Shown here piece by piece: positions 17,047-26,339 of a DNA stretch of 64,000 bases. The translations under genes were made by a program, and so were the position numbers. Positions within the stretch are counted from its first letter, which is position 1. The number at the start of each line of letters is the position of its first letter. Source of the DNA: Peptococcaceae bacterium BICA1-7 (lineage in GTDB: Bacteria > Bacillota > Desulfotomaculia > Desulfotomaculales > Desulfocucumaceae); contig JUEB01000024.1 in the NCBI GenBank assembly GCA_000802095.1, positions 62,001 to 126,000 on the forward strand, written 5' to 3'. Under the pieces are notes generated by a model. That model was given only the letters and a program-made list of their open reading frames with translations, searched no databases and was not told where the DNA came from.

Positions 17047-17089
17047 CACCTTTCAATGCTTACAAAACTCAAATAAAATTAAATTCCTT

Positions 17090-17308
17090 TTAAATGTTTT
17101 CGAGATTTATAGCTATTCTCCTGTCATATCCACAGGCAGAACATGAAAAAAGATGAATGCAGCTGGAAGATTCGAAGTGGAGGCTGAAATATGGGCTATA
17201 CGGGCCAAAATAATCGGTTACCGGACCGGAATCCACCATCTCCTCACCGCATCCGCATACCGGCCCCCTGGTGAGAATTCCACTGCAGGCCGGGCACATG
17301 GTATTCAA
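17090..17308 (-). CDS. Small zinc-ribbon protein (72 aa)
   Basis: 72 residues with CPAC (residue 5), CGC (18-20) and CSAC (~56-59) pairs around an aromatic centre DYFGPYSPYFSLHFESSSC. TTG 17308 sits six bases behind GGAGG, whereas the ATG three codons later is too far from it. It lies 43 bp upstream of the cNMP-binding protein gene on the same strand and may be cotranscribed. No family recognised. Confidence 0.5.
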   Translation of the reverse strand: MNTMCPACSGILTRGPVCGCGEEMVDSGPVTDYFGPYSPYFSLHFESSSCIHLFSCSACGYDRRIAINLENI

Positions 17309-17445
17309 AGGGCGCCTCCTTTCCCGGTGTATACCGTGGTTGGCATTTTATTATCATTGATATTTTTGCTTATACCGGCGGAGTGTATGCACAGGCTGGA
17401 TAATGGCCGGCAGCCTGCGGAATAATTGATGTATATGCATTTTGG

Positions 17446-20175
17446 ATGGAGGTGCTTAAAATTTCCGGTGAAGCTTTGTTTCCCGATATCGATAAACTGG
17501 TGTCAGCTGCCGGGGGGGCCGCTGAAGAATTTCTGTCCTTTGACCAGGAAAAGGTGGATAGAATAGTCCATGCCATGGCCCTGGCCGGGCTTGAAAAACA
17601 TATGGGTCTGGCCAGGCTGGCTGTTGAGGAGACCCGCCGCGGTGTTTTCGAGGACAAGATAACAAAAAATATTTTTGCCACGGAGTCTGTTTATCACAGT
17701 ATAAAATATAAGAAAACAGTTGGCGTAATAAGGGAAAGTGAAGAGGAAGACTACCTGGAGGTGGCCGAGCCGGTAGGAGTTGTGGCGGCTGTGGTGCCGG
17801 TGACCAATCCCACCTCCACCACCATGTTCAAATCCCTGATCTGCATGAAAACAAGAAACCCTGTTGTATTCAGCTTTCACCCCGGGGCTGTCCGGTCGAG
17901 CTCGGAGGCTGCCCGGGTGATGCTGGAGGCCGCCCTTTCGGCCGGTGCGCCGGCCGGCTGTATTTCCTGGATGGACAGCTCTTCCATAGAGGGCACTGGA
18001 TATCTCATGAGGCACCCGGGTGTATCTATGATTGTGGCCACCGGGGGGGCAGGGCTGGTCAGGGCAGCCTATAGCACAGGTAAGCCGGCCTTGGGGGTGG
18101 GCCCCGGCAATGTGCCCTGCTATATTGAAAAAACAGCCAGCTTAAGAAGGGCGGTAACAGACCTGGTGATGAGCAAGACCTTTGATAACGGGCTCATCTG
18201 CGCTTCGGAGCAGTCCCTTATAGTTGACAGGGAAATATCCGGCCGGGTATTTGAAATAATGAAGGAATACCGCTGTTATTTTGTAAATCCGGAGGAGAAA
18301 AAAAAGCTCGAGGGCATTGCTCTTAAAGGAGGAGGCTGCTCGCTGAACCCCCAGGTGGTGGGGCAGTCCGCCCGGGTGATCGCGGAGATGGCGGGCTTTG
18401 CGGTGCCGCCGGACACTAAGATACTAATTGTGCCCCTGGAGGGAGTTGGGCCTGACTATCCACTGTCTATGGAGAAGCTGAGCCCCATACTGTCCCTGTA
18501 CACCGTGGGGAGCAGCAGAGAGGGTATAGACATGGCTGAGAGGGTGATTGAATACGGAGGTCTGGGCCACTCAGCGGTAATCCACTCTGAGGATAGCGGG
18601 GTAATCGGAGAATTTTCCCGCCATATAAGGGCCGGTAGAATTATAGTGAACTCTCCCTCCACCCACGGGGCCATAGGGGACCTGTACAATATAAATGTCC
18701 CTTCCTTTACCCTGGGGTGCGGGTCCATGGGAAGCAACAGCACCACTTCCAATGTCAGCGTGGATAATCTGATAAACATAAAGAGGGTGGCTAAAAGGCG
18801 AGAAAAAATACAGTGGTTCAGAGTGCCGGAAAGGATATATTTTGAGCACGGCTCAATAAGTTACCTCAGTAAGCTTCCCGGCGCCCAGAGAGTTTTCATA
18901 GTGACCGACCCGGCCATATTAAAGCTGGGCATGGTGGACCGTATTCTTTACCACTTGAAAAAGCGCAGCGATCCGGTGACAGTGGACATATTCAGCGAAG
19001 TGGAGCCGGATCCCTCGCTGGAAACGGTGAAAAAGGGCTGCGAGGCCATGAAGGCCTTCAGGCCGGATACCATTATAGCGCTGGGCGGCGGATCGCCGAT
19101 AGATGCAGCCAAGGCCATGTGGCTTTTTTATGAACACCCGGAGGTGGAGTTTGAATACCTCAGGCTGAGGTTTTTGGATATAAGGAAGAGAACCTACAAG
19201 TTTCCAAAGCTGGGCCGTAAAACTGTTTTTGTGGCCATTCCCACCACCAGCGGCACCGGGTCCGAGGTGACGGCCTTTACAGTGATTAGTGACCGGGGCA
19301 AACACATCAAGTATCCCCTGGCGGATTACGAGCTTACTCCGGATGTGGCCATAATTGATCCCAGCCTGGCCATGTCCATGCCTCCCCGGGTTGCCGCCGA
19401 CACCGGCATGGATGTGCTTACCCATGCCCTGGAGGCCTATGTTTCGGTGATGGCCTCAGACTATACAGATGCCCTGGCCTTAAAGGCTGTGGAATTGGTA
19501 TTCCGGTATCTCCCCCGCTCATACCGTAACCCGGACGACAGGGAGGCCCGTGAAAAAATGCATAATGCCTCCTGTATTGCCGGGATGGCCTTTACCAACG
19601 CCTTTTTGGGAGTGAATCACAGCCTGGCGCACAAGCTGGGGGCGGAATTCGGGGTGTCACACGGCCGGGCCAATGCTGTTCTGCTTCCTTATGTAATTGC
19701 CTATAACGCCAGCCTGCCGGTTAAATTTGCCCCCTTTCCCCAGTACGAGTTCTTCAAGGCTCCTGAAAAATACCGGGAAGTGGCGGCGTTCTTAGGTCTT
19801 CCCGCTGCATCCACTGTAGAGGGGGTGTCGTCGCTGATCGATGCGGTAAAGAAGCTTACTGCCGGTGTGGATATGCCTCTTAATATTGCCGGCCTGGGAA
19901 TCAGCTGGGAGAGGTATTCGGAGAGGACTGCCGCAATGGCCGAGGAGGCCTTTGATGATCAGGTTACCGGAACCAACCCCAGAAGTCCTCTTGTTACAGA
20001 ACTTTCAGGCCTGTACCGGCTGGCCTACGGCCCGCCGCTAAACAGCCAGGCACAAGAAAATCTGGTGGCCCCGGAGTACCTGCCACTGCTGGATGTTTAC
20101 CAAAAACAGCCACTGCAGGTGTCAGGTCCCCACCAGCCCGGAGGTACCCCGGAAGAGGGCAAATGGCTGCAGTAG
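17446..20175 (+). CDS. adhE: Bifunctional acetaldehyde-CoA / alcohol dehydrogenase
   Basis: 909 residues, the normal fused length. Residues ~1-430 are the CoA-acylating aldehyde dehydrogenase half, with catalytic Cys252 in NGLICASEQS and a GVGPGNVP turn. Residues ~460-880 are the iron-type alcohol dehydrogenase half, with GGGSPIDAAKAMW, PTTSGTGSEVTAF, and the metal-binding DVLTHALEAYVS and NHSLAHKLGAEFGVSHG. It reduces acetyl-CoA to ethanol or runs in reverse. The ATG at 17446 lies inside the only Shine-Dalgarno (GGAGGTG, 17448-17454); an ATT at 17461, in frame with six-base spacing, may be the real start. Standing alone, divergent from the zinc-ribbon gene. Confidence 0.93.
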   Translation: MEVLKISGEALFPDIDKLVSAAGGAAEEFLSFDQEKVDRIVHAMALAGLEKHMGLARLAVEETRRGVFEDKITKNIFATESVYHSIKYKKTVGVIRESEEEDYLEVAEPVGVVAAVVPVTNPTSTTMFKSLICMKTRNPVVFSFHPGAVRSSSEAARVMLEAALSAGAPAGCISWMDSSSIEGTGYLMRHPGVSMIVATGGAGLVRAAYSTGKPALGVGPGNVPCYIEKTASLRRAVTDLVMSKTFDNGLICASEQSLIVDREISGRVFEIMKEYRCYFVNPEEKKKLEGIALKGGGCSLNPQVVGQSARVIAEMAGFAVPPDTKILIVPLEGVGPDYPLSMEKLSPILSLYTVGSSREGIDMAERVIEYGGLGHSAVIHSEDSGVIGEFSRHIRAGRIIVNSPSTHGAIGDLYNINVPSFTLGCGSMGSNSTTSNVSVDNLINIKRVAKRREKIQWFRVPERIYFEHGSISYLSKLPGAQRVFIVTDPAILKLGMVDRILYHLKKRSDPVTVDIFSEVEPDPSLETVKKGCEAMKAFRPDTIIALGGGSPIDAAKAMWLFYEHPEVEFEYLRLRFLDIRKRTYKFPKLGRKTVFVAIPTTSGTGSEVTAFTVISDRGKHIKYPLADYELTPDVAIIDPSLAMSMPPRVAADTGMDVLTHALEAYVSVMASDYTDALALKAVELVFRYLPRSYRNPDDREAREKMHNASCIAGMAFTNAFLGVNHSLAHKLGAEFGVSHGRANAVLLPYVIAYNASLPVKFAPFPQYEFFKAPEKYREVAAFLGLPAASTVEGVSSLIDAVKKLTAGVDMPLNIAGLGISWERYSERTAAMAEEAFDDQVTGTNPRSPLVTELSGLYRLAYGPPLNSQAQENLVAPEYLPLLDVYQKQPLQVSGPHQPGGTPEEGKWLQ

Positions 20176-20179
20176 CATA

Positions 20180-20613
20180 ATGCTTATACTGAAATCCTTT
20201 GCGGTCGGAATACAGAACCCAGAATTCAGCCCCCAAGGAGAATGTTAATGGGCCTTTTAAAGCCACAGAGGCCACAGAGGACACAGAGTTTAAGCCCTGC
20301 TTGACTGCTATATAATGTTCTTAATTAAATACAGTGGAAAGGACTATAAAAAATACTCTAATTCTTTTGCTTCAGACCTCATAGTAGTGCTTAAGAGTAA
20401 ATTCTCTGTGATCTCTGTGTCCTCTGTGGCAAAAAAAGACCCGGGTGATTTCAGGTAGGATGGTTTGGGCATTCCGCTTGGGTCTTTATATAAAGAGGCT
20501 GTTACAAAATAAATCCCCTCTAGAGGGGATTTTCTTTTGCCGGGACATTTAGCCCCAACTATTCTGGATTCTGAATTCTGAATTCCGACCGCAAAGGATT
20601 TCAGTATAAGCAT
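20180..20613. repeat. 434-bp element with 32-bp perfect terminal inverted repeats, containing CACAGAG copy B
   Basis: Bases 20180-20211 (ATGCTTATACTGAAAT...) are the exact reverse complement of 20582-20613. Inside lies a CACAGAG element (arms 20263-20288 and 20403-20429) and, near the right end, runs of GGATTCTGAATTCTGAATTC. No ORF of note. It fills the space between the stops of adhE and spoVT. The design is that of a miniature inverted-repeat element, perhaps one repeat nested in another. Confidence 0.8.
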
Positions 20614-20616
20614 AAA

Positions 20617-21153
20617 TTACTGCTCCATTTGCCGGGCCAGGAATCCTGCGGCGGTTTCAGCCAGTTTGGCCTCCAGGCTGCTCATCTGGACTTTTTCTTT
20701 GGAGGCTATGATCACCGAGCCTATTGCGACGCCCTCAGAAATGATTGGAGCTATTACCGCAGATTCGAAGGTTGACTTTTGATCCTCAGTTATTGATAGT
20801 GGAGTAGAAAATAACTCAACCTTTTTATTCTCCAGAATCTCTTCCACGTTGGCGCTGATGGTCTGGTTAAGTAAATCCTTTATGTTTTTACCTGCAAGAG
20901 CCACAACGCTGTCTTTGTCTGTTATGATGGCCATGTGGCCAAGAGCCTCATTAAGTGATTCGGCATACTCCTGGGCAAATTGCCCCAGCTCATTGATGGG
21001 AGAGTATTTTTTCAGCATTATCTGCCCTGTTCTGTCGACGTATATTTCCAGGGGGTCGCCATTACGGATCTTCAGAGTTCTGCGAAGCTCCTTGGGAATT
21101 ACCACCCTGCCCAGGTCATCGATTCTCCGCACTATACCTGTTGCCTTTGCCAA
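20617..21153 (-). CDS. spoVT: Stage V sporulation protein T (AbrB-type regulator)
   Basis: 178 residues when started at TTG 21153, the same length as Bacillus SpoVT; that TTG is seven bases behind GGAGGT, whereas GTG 21162 overlaps it. Residues 1-50 are the AbrB swapped-hairpin DNA-binding domain (GIVRRIDDLGRVVIPKELRR). Residues ~55-178 are a GAF-like sensory domain. It is a transcription factor of the forespore in late sporulation, and its presence supports an endospore-former. Monocistronic as far as can be seen. Confidence 0.93.
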   Translation of the reverse strand: MAKATGIVRRIDDLGRVVIPKELRRTLKIRNGDPLEIYVDRTGQIMLKKYSPINELGQFAQEYAESLNEALGHMAIITDKDSVVALAGKNIKDLLNQTISANVEEILENKKVELFSTPLSITEDQKSTFESAVIAPIISEGVAIGSVIIASKEKVQMSSLEAKLAETAAGFLARQMEQ

Positions 21154-21562
21154 CAGACTCACCTCCTTTTTTGTTGTAGTATCTTATAGTTTCTTATTTT
21201 TTATAAAAAAATATGCCATAGAAGGTATAAACAGAATAAGTAAAATATGTTAGGGACAAGGGTTCCAAAAATACTGTCATAATACTTAACACACAGTTTT
21301 TATCCGGGTTCTTTTTATCGCTTCAGCTAAAGGTATAAATCATAGCAAACTATAAAATAAATACTTTTTTACCATGTTTATGGTTACTCTCACTATTTTG
21401 TTGCTTTTACTAATTTTTGTCCCTTTAGCAAGAGGAAAAAGAGAATAATTACCGAAAGAGTAAATTTGTATTGGTAAAAATGGGCCCCTGGACTTTTTGT
21501 TGAGGGTATAATTTATATACGTCCACTGTGGTAGAAGGTTAGATGGTGAGGGATCAGATAAT
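21154..21562. other. AT-rich intergenic region between spoVT and the LysR gene
   Basis: About 400 bp of AT-rich DNA holding the divergent promoters of spoVT and the LysR-type gene. I see no gene, no terminator and no strong repeat in it. Confidence 0.4.
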
Positions 21563-22480
21563 ATGAATTTGAGACATTTGGAGACATTTTTGCTGGTGGC
21601 CGACCTGCAGAGTTTCACTGCAGCCGCCCGCAAGCTTTTTATGAGTCAGCCGGCGGTAAGCTTTCAGATAAAATCCCTGGAGGAGGACCTGCAGGTAACA
21701 CTGTTCCAGCGCGGAGATAAAAGACTCAGCCTTACGCCGGCCGGGAGGCTGATATACCCGGAAGCTAAAAAAATGGTGAACAGATATCAGAAAATAAGAT
21801 CAGGTATCGATGATATGAAAGGACTTAAAACAGGACACCTGGTGGTGGGGGCCAGCACCACTCCGGGTGAGTACCTGATGCCCCTTATTGTGGGGGATTT
21901 CCGGAAGGCATACCCGGGCATAACCATCAGCCTTCAGGTGGCCGGAAGCGGCCAGGTATTCAGGTGGGTAAAGGACAATGAAATAGATATAGGGGTTACA
22001 GGCACACCCTCCAGCGGAAGCGGGATTTGGAGCGAGCCCTGGGTCAGGGACAATCTTGTGCTGATAGTGCCGCCGGGCCACCGCTGGGCCGGCCGGGACG
22101 GACTGGAGGCCAGTGATCTGTTGGAAGAGCCCTTTGTATTGAGGGAGCCTGGCTCCGGAACAAGGCGGTCCTTTGAAAAAAAATTAGCTGAAAGGGGTAT
22201 TGATTCCGACAGAATAAAAGTCTCCATGGAAATGGGCAGCACCAGGGCGGTAATAACCGCCGTCAAGGCAGAGCTGGGTGTGGCCGTGGCTTCCAGCCTG
22301 GCTGCCGCGGATGCCCTGGAACTGGGAAGCATAATAAGCGTGCCGACACCTTTTGATTCTGAAAGGACACTGTATCTGACCGGGAATAAGCAAAGCCAGG
22401 AAAGCCCGCTGGTAAATGAGTTTCTTTTGTTTGCCAGGAAGATAAATATTTCCTGCCAGGGGATTGAGCAGGGGACTTAA
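21563..22480 (+). CDS. LysR-family transcriptional regulator
   Basis: 305 residues. The N-terminal winged helix-turn-helix is LRHLETFLLVADLQSFTAAA followed by LFMSQPAVSFQIKSLEEDL; residues ~90-300 form the two-lobed periplasmic-binding-like effector domain (GHLVVGASTTPGEYLMPLIV). The closest flavour is the CysB/CbbR-like group. Ligand unknown. It ends 50 bp before the CoA-transferase gene on the same strand, which it may control. Confidence 0.9.
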   Translation: MNLRHLETFLLVADLQSFTAAARKLFMSQPAVSFQIKSLEEDLQVTLFQRGDKRLSLTPAGRLIYPEAKKMVNRYQKIRSGIDDMKGLKTGHLVVGASTTPGEYLMPLIVGDFRKAYPGITISLQVAGSGQVFRWVKDNEIDIGVTGTPSSGSGIWSEPWVRDNLVLIVPPGHRWAGRDGLEASDLLEEPFVLREPGSGTRRSFEKKLAERGIDSDRIKVSMEMGSTRAVITAVKAELGVAVASSLAAADALELGSIISVPTPFDSERTLYLTGNKQSQESPLVNEFLLFARKINISCQGIEQGT

Positions 22481-22531
22481 ATTTTTAAGTCATATATAAA
22501 ATTTTTTATGCCGGGGAGGTATGTAAAAGTC

Positions 22532-23689
22532 GTGAGTAAAATGCTGGAAGGCTTAAAGATTCTGGATCTCAGTATGAATTTACCGGGTCCTTACTGCACG
22601 CTGCTACTGTCAGACATGGGGGCCGATGTTGTAAAAATAGAGGAGCCCAGGATTGGAGATCAGGCCAGGGTGCTAAGCACTCCATTTTTCAGGCAGCTGA
22701 ACAGGGGAAAGAGAAGCGTAAAAATCAATCTGAAAAATACTGCCGGGAGGGAGGCTTTCCTGAAACTGGCCGGGCAGGCCGATGTGGTTTTGGAGAGCTT
22801 CAGGCCTGGGGTTGTAAAAAGGCTGGGGGTGGACTACGACTCCGTCAGAAAGGTTAATGAAAGGATCATATACTGCTCAATAAGCGGGTTTGGTCAGGAT
22901 GGGCCGATGAGGGATACCCCCTGCCATGATTTAAATATTATAGGACTCACCGGAATACAGCATATGATGGGACAAAAGGGAGGACCTCCGGTTGTGCCGC
23001 CGGTGCTGATTGCCGACACAGCCACCGGTACCCTGGCCGCCCTGGCCATTGTATCCGCCCTCTGGCAGAGGTCTGTAAAAAACAGGGGGCAGTATCTGGA
23101 TATATCAATGTATGAGAGCTGTTTTTCCTGGCAGCACATCAATGCGGCCTTTCTTCTGTCAGGTTTTGGATACGGAGCCGGCGAGGGGATGCTCACCGGG
23201 GCCTCCCCGTCCTATAATCTCTATGAGACTGCTGATGGCAGGCACCTTAGCATAGGGGCAGTGGAACCACACTTCTGGGCCGGCATATGCAGGCAAATCG
23301 GCAAAGAGCACCTTATAGACAGGCAGTTTTCTTCCGGCGAGGAGGCAGAGCAGACCAAAAGGGAATTGAGCAAACTTTTTATGACCAGAACAGCCTCCCA
23401 GTGGATGGAGCTTCTTGGTCCGGCCGGACTGTGTGTAACCCCGGTGCTTTCGCTTGAGGAATCTCTGGAAGAGCCCCAGGCGCTGCACAGAAATGTGCTG
23501 GTTTCTGCCTCTGTAAAAGAAGAGGTGCTGCAGCAGCTAAATTGCCCTGTGAAGGGTCCCGGCCTGGATCAGCCCCAGGCCGGAGTTGGTCCTGAGTTGG
23601 GTGAGAACAACAATGAGGTGTTTGGTGAGCTAGGGATGCCCGGGGAGGAGCTGGACAGGCTGCGGGACAGCGGAGCTTTTACCCCATAA
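22532..23689 (+). CDS. CaiB/BaiF-type (family III) CoA transferase or acyl-CoA racemase
   Basis: 385 residues from GTG 22532 (GGGGAGG twelve bases upstream). The opening LEGLKILDLSMNLPGPYCT and LLSDMGADVVKIEEP, the SFRPGVVKRLGVDY motif, and GFGQDGPMRDTPCHDLN are typical. The last motif places a His-Asp pair where family members have their active site; the GHDIN-like version also occurs in alpha-methylacyl-CoA racemases, so racemase activity is an alternative. Substrate not readable. Confidence 0.85.
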   Translation: MSKMLEGLKILDLSMNLPGPYCTLLLSDMGADVVKIEEPRIGDQARVLSTPFFRQLNRGKRSVKINLKNTAGREAFLKLAGQADVVLESFRPGVVKRLGVDYDSVRKVNERIIYCSISGFGQDGPMRDTPCHDLNIIGLTGIQHMMGQKGGPPVVPPVLIADTATGTLAALAIVSALWQRSVKNRGQYLDISMYESCFSWQHINAAFLLSGFGYGAGEGMLTGASPSYNLYETADGRHLSIGAVEPHFWAGICRQIGKEHLIDRQFSSGEEAEQTKRELSKLFMTRTASQWMELLGPAGLCVTPVLSLEESLEEPQALHRNVLVSASVKEEVLQQLNCPVKGPGLDQPQAGVGPELGENNNEVFGELGMPGEELDRLRDSGAFTP

Positions 23690-23766
23690 AATTGTGGAAC
23701 AAAGGGGTTATGCGAAGAAGATATGTTGACGATGCCTAGATATAGGTTATTGTGAGAGGTGTTTTC

Positions 23767-24855
23767 ATGGATAACCCTGCCGGTAGAATAATAAAAATTC
23801 TTAATTCTATAGAACTTCCTTTTGCGGTAATTACCTACCCTGATTTTGATGTTATTATGTCCAATGCCGCCTCTAACGGTAATACTGTTTTTCCATGGCC
23901 GGGCGGGGAGCCGGAGCTGTCGGCTTTTGAGGATATTTTGCACAGGTCCGCTAAAAGCAGAAGGGTTGCCAGGTATTACATGGATGGCCGGGGTGAGGCG
24001 GGCAGGTACGAGGTAATTATTGCCCCGGCTGTTACCGAAAAAGGCAATACCAGCCATATAATTGTGTTGATGCTGGAAGCAGCTGAAAGCAGCCTCTTTT
24101 CCAAATCTAACAGCGGTGCAGTTTCCTTCCTTCCGGCCAGGCAGGAGCAGGCCGTGGAAAATGAGCGTCTGGCCCTCATCGGGCAGCTCACCCTGGGCAT
24201 AGCCCATGAGATAAAAAACCCGCTAACTGTTATATCCGGCTTTGCCGAGGTCACAAAAAGCAAATTGTCCAGGGTGTCAGGCCATGATGAGCTGAAGGAG
24301 TCAATAGCCTATTACCAACAGGAAATAGTTGACAACTGCCGCAATATGAACAGGCTCCTCGTGGATCTTCTTCAGGTGGCCAGGCCCAGAAAAACAGAAA
24401 AAATTCCGGTGAATATGGCCGGCATACTGGAAAGAATATGCAATATTATTGCCCCGTTCGCGTTGCAGAGAAATGTAACATTAATAAAGGATCTGATCGA
24501 TGCTGATGTTGAGATATATACAGATACAATTAAATTAAGGCAGGTTCTACTGAACCTTTGCAACAATGCCGTTCAGTCCATGACCGGGGGAGGGATACTG
24601 AGAATAAGGGCTGAAAAAAGCTGTGAACACCTTATTATCAGTGTGACAGACACAGGCTGCGGAATCAGTCCCGATGACATAAACAAGCTGGGGACTCCTT
24701 TTTACACCACCAAGGCTGAGGGAACCGGTCTGGGACTGACTGTTACTTACAGCATTGTGCGGGACCTGGGAGGAAGAATTGAGGTGGACAGCCAGTTGGG
24801 CAGGGGAACCACTTTCCGTGTTTATCTCCTGCTGAATGCAGGCCAGGATGATTGA
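23767..24855 (+). CDS. Soluble sensor histidine kinase (PAS-like + HisKA + HATPase)
   Basis: 362 residues, no membrane segment, hence a cytosolic sensor. Residues ~8-115 look like a PAS fold. The dimerisation/phosphorylation helix has His147 in GIAHEIKNPLTVISGFAEV. The ATPase domain shows LLNLCNNAVQSM (N box), VTDTGCGISPDD (G1), GTPFYTTKAEGTGLGLTV (F/G2). The NtrB/Kin-like HEIKNPL class is common among sporulation and nitrogen kinases. ATG 23767 lies behind AGAGGTG. No response regulator gene is adjacent, so this is an orphan kinase. Confidence 0.9.
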   Translation: MDNPAGRIIKILNSIELPFAVITYPDFDVIMSNAASNGNTVFPWPGGEPELSAFEDILHRSAKSRRVARYYMDGRGEAGRYEVIIAPAVTEKGNTSHIIVLMLEAAESSLFSKSNSGAVSFLPARQEQAVENERLALIGQLTLGIAHEIKNPLTVISGFAEVTKSKLSRVSGHDELKESIAYYQQEIVDNCRNMNRLLVDLLQVARPRKTEKIPVNMAGILERICNIIAPFALQRNVTLIKDLIDADVEIYTDTIKLRQVLLNLCNNAVQSMTGGGILRIRAEKSCEHLIISVTDTGCGISPDDINKLGTPFYTTKAEGTGLGLTVTYSIVRDLGGRIEVDSQLGRGTTFRVYLLLNAGQDD

Positions 24856-24861
24856 ATCTCC

Positions 24862-26166
24862 CTAGAGGTAAATCCTGACCTTCCTTAACACCAGATAAAG
24901 GCTGGATATTATAATTAAAAAGCTGATGGAAAGAAGCAGCAGCAGCCCGGAGACGGCTAAATTGGCCAGAAGTGACGGTGTGCTTACCATTTTTTCCAGA
25001 GCCGCTGTGGCCGGAACCATAAGCCCTTCCGCGTGGGGAATAGACGGGCCGAACAGAAAAACTGCATACAGGGCTGCCAGGGCTGCATGGGCAAGCCTGG
25101 CCAATACAAATGGAAACATTCGGATATCCGTTTCACTTATCATTCCGGCCACCTGGGCTATTACCGACAGTCCGCTCCAGGCCAGCAGCATCTCTACCGC
25201 GGCAACCTGTTGGATTAGTGGGGCCTGTGATTCTGTGACCATCTTTGAACCTATGGTCATTTCAAAAAAACCGCTGGCCAGGGCGGGCATTACTTCAGGA
25301 TAAAAGCCCAGCGGGCACAATAAGGCCCCCAGGGCTGCTGCGGCCCAGTCTATAAAGCCGGCCACAGTGATCAGCTTGATGATTACTGCAAATAGAATTA
25401 TAAAGCCGCCTATGGACAGGAGGCTGTTTACGGCATTTTTTACAGAATCGCTAACAATTTTGCCCAGGGGTCGCTTTTCCTTTTCCCAGGCTGCCTCCAG
25501 TTCACTGAATGCCCGCCGGAACACACTTCCGTAAGGATATCCCCGGACCGGCAGAACTTCACTGTCATGACGCCCGTAAAAGCGCATTAAAAGCCCCAAA
25601 GTAAGGTTGGAAAGGTAGTGGGACCCGGCAATGACTACCGCCAGCTCCGGACGTCCCAGCATTCCCACAGATACCGCCACCATCATAAAAAGAGGGCTGG
25701 AGTTATTAGTAAATGAGAGCAGCCTCTCGGCCTCTATCCTGGTGCAGAGTTTTTGTGTCCGCAGGCGTGCGGTGACCATGGCCCCAATGGGGTAGCCGCT
25801 GGTATAGCCAATACACATAACAAAGGACCCGCAGCCCGGCACATTAAAAAGGGGCCGCATCAGGGGCTCCATCAGGGCTCCGATAAAACTGACCAGGCCG
25901 AAGCTCATTAGCAGCTCAGATACTATAAAGAATGGCAAAAGAGAAGGGAATACTATGTTCCACCACGTCTTTAAGCCCATGGTGGCCCCGGCGAACACCT
26001 CCGCCGGATTGGTCACCAGGCCGGCGGCAAAGGCCACGGCACAGGTTGTCCAGAACAGCCCGGAAACGGTTCCAAATGCCTTTTGGGGATCGGAACCCCT
26101 TACCGACAGCAGTATGAACAGGGCCGTAAATAAAGATAGTATGATCACCAGTAAAGGAAAAGACAA
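24862..26166 (-). CDS. ylbJ: Sporulation integral membrane protein YlbJ
   Basis: 434 residues with about nine to ten hydrophobic segments and the nucleoside-transporter-like Gate motifs: WWNIVFPSLLPFFIVSELLM in the first half, CIGYTSGYPIGAMVTARL, and SFTNNSSPLFMMVAVSVGML. These match YlbJ, needed for proper spore coat/cortex formation in Bacillus. Start TTG 26166 behind a weak GGGGTG. In Bacillus ylbJ lies close to ylbN-rpmF; here the same neighbours are present but divergently arranged, which supports the call. Confidence 0.88.
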   Translation of the reverse strand: MSFPLLVIILSLFTALFILLSVRGSDPQKAFGTVSGLFWTTCAVAFAAGLVTNPAEVFAGATMGLKTWWNIVFPSLLPFFIVSELLMSFGLVSFIGALMEPLMRPLFNVPGCGSFVMCIGYTSGYPIGAMVTARLRTQKLCTRIEAERLLSFTNNSSPLFMMVAVSVGMLGRPELAVVIAGSHYLSNLTLGLLMRFYGRHDSEVLPVRGYPYGSVFRRAFSELEAAWEKEKRPLGKIVSDSVKNAVNSLLSIGGFIILFAVIIKLITVAGFIDWAAAALGALLCPLGFYPEVMPALASGFFEMTIGSKMVTESQAPLIQQVAAVEMLLAWSGLSVIAQVAGMISETDIRMFPFVLARLAHAALAALYAVFLFGPSIPHAEGLMVPATAALEKMVSTPSLLANLAVSGLLLLLSISFLIIISSLYLVLRKVRIYL

Positions 26167-26282
26167 TGAAAAACACCCCGTTTATATATATATCTAGAAA
26201 ACTTTTTTAAAATGATTTATACTATGTAAAGTGTATATTTAGAATCTGCAGGGGAAATAAAGGAATTAAGAAGAGCAAATCC

Positions 26283-26312
26283 TTGACAAAATAAACCCGG
26301 CTTTTATATAAT
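26283..26312 (+). promoter_or_regulatory. Sigma-A promoter of yceD-rpmF
   Basis: TTGACA at 26283-26288 and TATAAT at 26307-26312 with an 18-bp spacer, both perfect hexamers. Transcription would start near 26319, leaving about 20 bases before ATG 26340. Confidence 0.8.
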
Positions 26313-26339
26313 TCTTTTTGTGGCATGGTGAAAAGTATA

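Noticed and set aside
20344-20613. 89-codon minus-strand ORF with ATEDTEITEN
   Set aside because: Translation of the CACAGAG/terminal repeat element; no ribosome site.
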